A DNA stretch of 64,000 bases from Pomacea canaliculata (Eukaryota; Mollusca; Gastropoda; Architaenioglossa; Ampullariidae), in the NCBI RefSeq assembly GCF_003073045.1, contig NC_037599.1, positions 5,778,247 to 5,842,246 of the forward strand, in the 5' to 3' direction. Below the pieces are notes generated by a model. That model searched no databases and had not been told where the DNA came from. It saw only the letters and a list, made by a program, of their open reading frames with translations. Shown in pieces: positions 58,967-64,000 of the stretch. Position 1 is the stretch's first letter, and each line of letters starts with the position of its first letter. Made by a program: the position numbers and the translations under genes.

Positions 58967-61900
58967 AGTTGCAGGAATGGCTTTGGTGCGCGTGCATGTG
59001 CACGGTTTTTGTGCATGTGTGCGATGTGTCATGTTGAGGAAGGGCGCGGTGGAAGAAAGAGAATTTAAATATTCACAAGTCTTGGAAATTTCTGGCCACC
59101 TGTAGGATACTATTTTGAGTCTTAAAGGGTGTGTGGGGGGTGGGTGGGTGGGTGGGGAGCAATAAAAAAACTCATTACCATAACAATATGTTTCTATTTC
59201 CACAAACAATTTTTAAAATGTTATCCCTCAAAAACCTATAAATATTTTTTACTGTACTACTGGCGTCACATTTTTCACACTAACAAATGCAGCCATGTAA
59301 CATTTACGCACTGACCTCACGTGCGACCCATCTATGGACCTTATCCTACCTACCGGTGACAGTATTGTTAGCCATGCACTCACGTGCACAACGCAAAACA
59401 TGCGGAAGCACTGGGACCCACCCGAAGAATGAACTCCCAAGAGCGAGAGAGTAGGATCTGTTTACACAAGATGTGAGCTTTGTGGGTGATTTAGTCAAAC
59501 TTGCTTATAACTTCTGTTATTTCGCTATTTCGTTAGTTAATTACGAGACTGATAGCAGTGTAAGACAGGCTGCAACACATTTGAGTGTTTTTTTTCTGTT
59601 GTTTGTTTGTTTTTGTTTTCTAACCGAATTTAGATAATTCGTTTTTCACATCGCGTTCAAGCAAAGATACGCAGTTAAAGGGAAGCAACTCAGGTTTTTG
59701 CTACGGAAATGTATCGTAGCAGTCACCTCCCCTTATCTTATTTGCGTACAACTTCTAAAATCATTTTTTCAGTCTAACCTGAGTCATAAAGACCTTATCG
59801 GCACGAATCTGTACTACAGCTAGTACAATGTCTCTCCACAAGGGTGTCTGATTCCTTTGTTGAATTCAAATCTTTTTGTCTTAAAACGAAAGATTGGCCT
59901 TTCAGCCCAACATGTTACTTCATTTCTATTATGTTTTTAAGCAATTATAAGTAAAAAGAAAACCCAGAAATTTTGAGAGGAAATGATTTAGAATGTAAAG
60001 TTCAATTTGTTCATATGCCTTTTCCTTATACTGCCAGTCTTATGCTTAGGACGATCGGAAGCTTCAACAGATGATGAATGAAAACTGAATAAAGACAGCT
60101 GAGGCAGGGATTTTAAATTGTCCTCGAAAAAAACTAAAAGAAAATTAAACCCAGGCCTGTTTCTCAACACTTGATGCTTTTGGACAGAACTACGCGAAGC
60201 CACAAGCCATGTAAAACAGAGCTACCTCACCATCTTAGTTTCTATAGCTGACATTTATGATTCAGTGAACATCCGTAACTTTTTCAACGCATAAATACCT
60301 GAGGCATATTTTTTTGTTGTTGATCCCAGCTACGGTTTATAAGTTGGAATTGTGTAGCTCAACATTGTCGAGCCAAGTTAGCATTATCATTCCGTGCTGA
60401 TCTAAGGGAGACAAAGCACCGCAAATTATTTGACGTTAACAAGAGTTACACCCCTTAGACCAACATTAACGTCAGACTGTTTGCACCCTCATTTCTGTGT
60501 GAAGTGTGAAGAACAGAAAGATAAAAAGAGAGAGAGATAAGCAATGCATGCATGGTAAAGACAGAGAAATAGAATGATACCTAAAGAGAAGAGACATATA
60601 TACATATTTACCTGTGAATGTGTGTAATCATGTTTACACAAACTAGGCACACTTCTGCCTCCTCTGACACTCAACGGCTTAATCACTCGTCCACCTCACT
60701 ACTCACACCATAAAGCACTAAGACAAAATTATGATACTCGGACACACCCTCGCAAACATAAACAAAAGAAAGACTGTGTAAGAAAAGGAGATTGATTTAT
60801 TTGTCGGCGAACCAGATGGTGGTGTTGTGAACTGCAGCCCAATAACATCCACACTTGTGGTCACTCTTTTAATGCTGCTCACGAAAAGACAAAAGGAAAA
60901 AACGCCAGGAAAGAAACATCATTGTTTTCTTCGGCCATTACCTCAGAGTTTACTTCGACTCCCACCCTCTTCACCACCTCTAACACTGCGGGAGTGGGTA
61001 GAGAAACAGATCCCGAGACCAGATCGCGGTTAAAGTAACAAGATGTGTGCACGTACATAAACCAAGCATGACTAGAAACATGTAGCAGATGGACTGTGCA
61101 TTGAGAATAACAAACGGTCCTCCCGTGCTGTTGTATGTTGGGGTAAAAGTAAGAGGCGGAGAAAGAGGGCTGGAAGATAATTTGATTTCGAAGCAAGGCA
61201 TTTTTCGAATACCAAAATACCGTAAATGTTTGTTTTGTTTTCTCTACGAGCTGAAGTACTTTTCTTTGACACAGCTCAAAAAGCAAGGTGTCCGAAAAAA
61301 GGAGAAGACGGGCCTGGTAGTGGAGGCAGCGATGACGAAATGCTGGTGGTGATACCAGTCTATATTATGATAACCACGAGAGAGAAAGAAAAAACGGGTG
61401 ACAGATGCAGAGAAACAAAATTGGAAAGAGTAAGGAAAAGAAGCATGATGGCACAAGGTCAGGAATTTTTTGAAAAATGTGTGTCTAACTAGAGGATGAT
61501 GCTCACTGTGTGAATAGTTTTGTTTTATTTAGAAAAAGAGGAAGCCCAACTATCGTCACACCAACGGCTCATTCTTCCCCAACTTCTAAAAAAAGGAACC
61601 GAAAAAAGGAATTCCCACCAGCAGCACCAGAAGCTGCTGCTTCCTATCCCTGCCTGTCCCAACTGCATGTGGGAACGACTGTTGACATAATGTGAGGAAC
61701 TGCAAGAAAGAGCGAGTCTGGTTCTCTCTTCTGGATTCTCCTCGGATACAAACTTAGACCTTCTGTCGATTCATGACGAGCTCTGACGCGATGCACAACT
61801 GAAGTGAAACTGACTTCGTGGTGCCATACGTCAGTGTAATAACTATCAGAGTTCATAAAATAATTTTCACATCCAGTCGAAACCAAATCTAGGTACCACT

Positions 61901-62737
61901 GTTATCTCTGTAGTGGCTAAATTATGTTTATTACTTACATACTACGAGCTATTTTCTTTGCTGTAAGCAAAGAGAGCTACACAGTGATTGAAGCGCTGTA
62001 TTTGTAGGTCGATTCAATCGACAAACGTCACGACGAAAAAAATTTATTAAAAAAAAAATACTATATGTTGCACTACATCTTCGTAACATCCGATGCAGAT
62101 TCAGTCAGCAACTATACACAGTAAATCATATACTTAGCATTAATCACAATGTACAATTAAACATTTTTTTGGTTCAGACAACAAAAATTTAGGATTCAAC
62201 GTTGGCAGTTGGACGAAACAACAATGCTTAGAAACAAATCAACCAATCAACCAGTCAACCAATAAACAACTCATAGCAAAACATGCGAATAACAATTTAG
62301 AAGTAGGAAACTTACGGAAAGAAAAACAGAACATTCAATTTGGCCGTGTGGTTTGATTTCAGGCAGTTCTTCGTGCTAGTTCGCGATGATCAAAGTGGTT
62401 AAAAAGAAGTTGATATCTATTTATGAAACATTCGCCTTTAAAGAACAGACCAGACACATGTTCTATACTCCAAGTACTACTGACGTTGTGTCAAACAAAG
62501 ACAACTGAAGTTGCAACGTCTAATAACAGTTGTTAGTCATTGAAGACTTGATAAGCCAGCTAAGGACGCAAATTGCACTGAGGAGGTAAACAAGTACGCT
62601 CCGTACAGAATTATGTATGTACAAAAGCTATTATGTACATGATTCTTATCTGGCGAGGACAGGACCATGAGTATGTACAAAGTAGTCAAGCATGCGCGGT
62701 CTGTCGCAACAGCCATGAAAGCACGGTATTTCAAACA

Positions 62738-62920
62738 TCAGTGAAACTGTGAGCCAGCTTGCATGAGCCTTCCTGTCTCCTTAGCGTACACTAGAGGATC
62801 ATAAATGGTGTCAGAGTGAAAGAGCTCATCTGAACACACTCTTGATGCAAACTTAAAGGGAAGAAGGGTTCTTATCAGCGATCTCATCATGTTGTCTATA
62901 AATCCGTTTCCGTAAAAGAA
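62738..62920 (-). other. Possible C-terminal coding exon, unknown product
   Basis: A minus-strand frame of about 60 residues (FFYGNGFIDNMMRSLIRTLL ... SDTIYDPLVYAKETGRLMQA) ending in a stop at 62738-62740. Composition looks protein-like rather than random, but no family or clear splice acceptor was identified. Confidence 0.3.
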
Positions 62921-64000
62921 CAACTCACCCGTTTGTTGCAGTCAAGTCTGTGAACGGAAAGAGCAAAGGATGGCTCATGCAATTCAACTCTGGACAGGAA
63001 CTATGCCCGCTCACAGTCTTAAGAAACATCTGTACACTTAAGAGTTGAGTTAAAAAAATATGTTGGACACAAAGGCTTCTGCCTTATAAATTTACTAATG
63101 GTACACCAAATGTAAGGCCTGCAATTTCCTGTTCGCCTGTATGTCCTACAATATTAGCACAAGCGCTTGATTATTTTCAGATGTCAGTAAACAAGCACAC
63201 AACGCTGCTGATACTCAACATTTTCTAAGCACCTTGTCTCCTTTTTGCAATGTGCCTTTGCCATCATTTAACCCCAGGACTAAAACAACTGATGCATTAG
63301 AAGCATTAAAGTTTCCCGCATCCCTAGCGCTGAAGTGAGATTGTCTGAAGCGAGATTGTCTTTTCTAACTGGTCCCAAAAATGCCCACAAGTAAGGAACT
63401 GTCACCAGACCCTCCTCCCACTTTCTCTTATTGTCTGCTCTATGACACATACACAAGATTGGTCAACTAAAAATATTAAAGATAAAATAACTGTTTGTTG
63501 AAATATGTTGAAACAATAATGAAAAATTGTCCACGTGAACAGCAAGTTTAGCCCATAACTCAAAAGGGAGTGCTAACATTAAATAAGTCGTGTCTGGACC
63601 TGTCTGGAAGTGGCTCAATCTTATGGAACAATGAGGCCATTTTCCATGAGGAACTCAAAAACACAATGAAAAACATCAGTGATACAAGGTCACATTTCAT
63701 CGTGATGACTATGATGACAAAAATGATCAGTTTTGTTATTAAAGCATTAAACGATCTTTTGACAATAGGAAAAATGAGATTCATTACAATTCGCAGTTTT
63801 GCAAATATGTAAGCTTTCCTTACATTTAAGATCACTTGATTATTGTCTTTGTGAACTGCAAGTTAAATAGATGGATTTCAGGAAAATAACTTTGAAATCG
63901 AAATAAAGGACGTGACAAGTCTTCTTGTAAGTTGAAGTCTTTGAAGACGATGGCTTGAAATATCACCCCCAAAATAACGTCTTTTAACCACGACCAGAGA

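Larger units (their letters stand above)
56895..64000. other. Right-hand intergenic region
   Basis: No gene recognised. There are GC-rich patches at 57250-57650 and weak exon candidates at 58850-58966 (plus) and 62738-62920 (minus). The rest is AT-rich with short incidental ORFs. Confidence 0.5.

Overview
The window is animal nuclear DNA. It has small exons with GT/AG borders and long introns, AT-rich intergenic DNA with many microsatellites, and dispersed MITEs, tRNA-derived SINEs and a hAT transposon. The overall look and the divergence of the proteins fit a lophotrochozoan, most likely a gastropod mollusc; this placement is inference. I see no bacterial operon, CRISPR array, rRNA or convincing free-standing tRNA gene.

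Layout. (1) 1-190: decayed THAP zinc-finger coding fragment, minus strand. (2) 2390-5201: exons 1-4 of an alpha-1,6-fucosyltransferase (FUT8)-like gene on the minus strand, with a probable frameshift in exon 1 and no exons 5-9 in the window. (3) 5202-15912: intergenic DNA with a 253-bp pogo-like MITE, repeats and a few unassigned exon-like ORFs. (4) 15913-26288: a complete nine-exon FUT8-like gene on the plus strand (587 aa predicted). Its first intron holds a 4.9-kb hAT unit with a perfect 8-bp target duplication, which itself contains a short deletion derivative, a pogo-like MITE and a transposase interrupted by two stops. (5) 26289-34890: SINEs, minisatellites, a CpG-rich stretch and weak minus-strand exon candidates. 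(6) 34891-39283 and 45328-55639: two tandem GADD45-family genes, each with five coding exons and the same intron phases, and with similar CCAAT-box promoters. (7) 55640-64000: mostly featureless intergenic DNA.

How it fits together. There are two local duplications. One is a head-to-head (inverted) FUT8-like pair in which one copy looks partial or broken and the other intact but divergent. The other is a direct tandem GADD45 pair in which both copies look intact. GADD45 proteins are small stress-response regulators of the L7Ae fold; FUT8 is the Golgi core-fucosylation enzyme of N-glycans. I see no functional link between the two families. The most unusual structures are the hAT composite, the near-identical first part of exon 3 in the two FUT8-like copies, the FUT8-like protein that lost one conserved cysteine pair, and a SINE ending in a 17-base C run.
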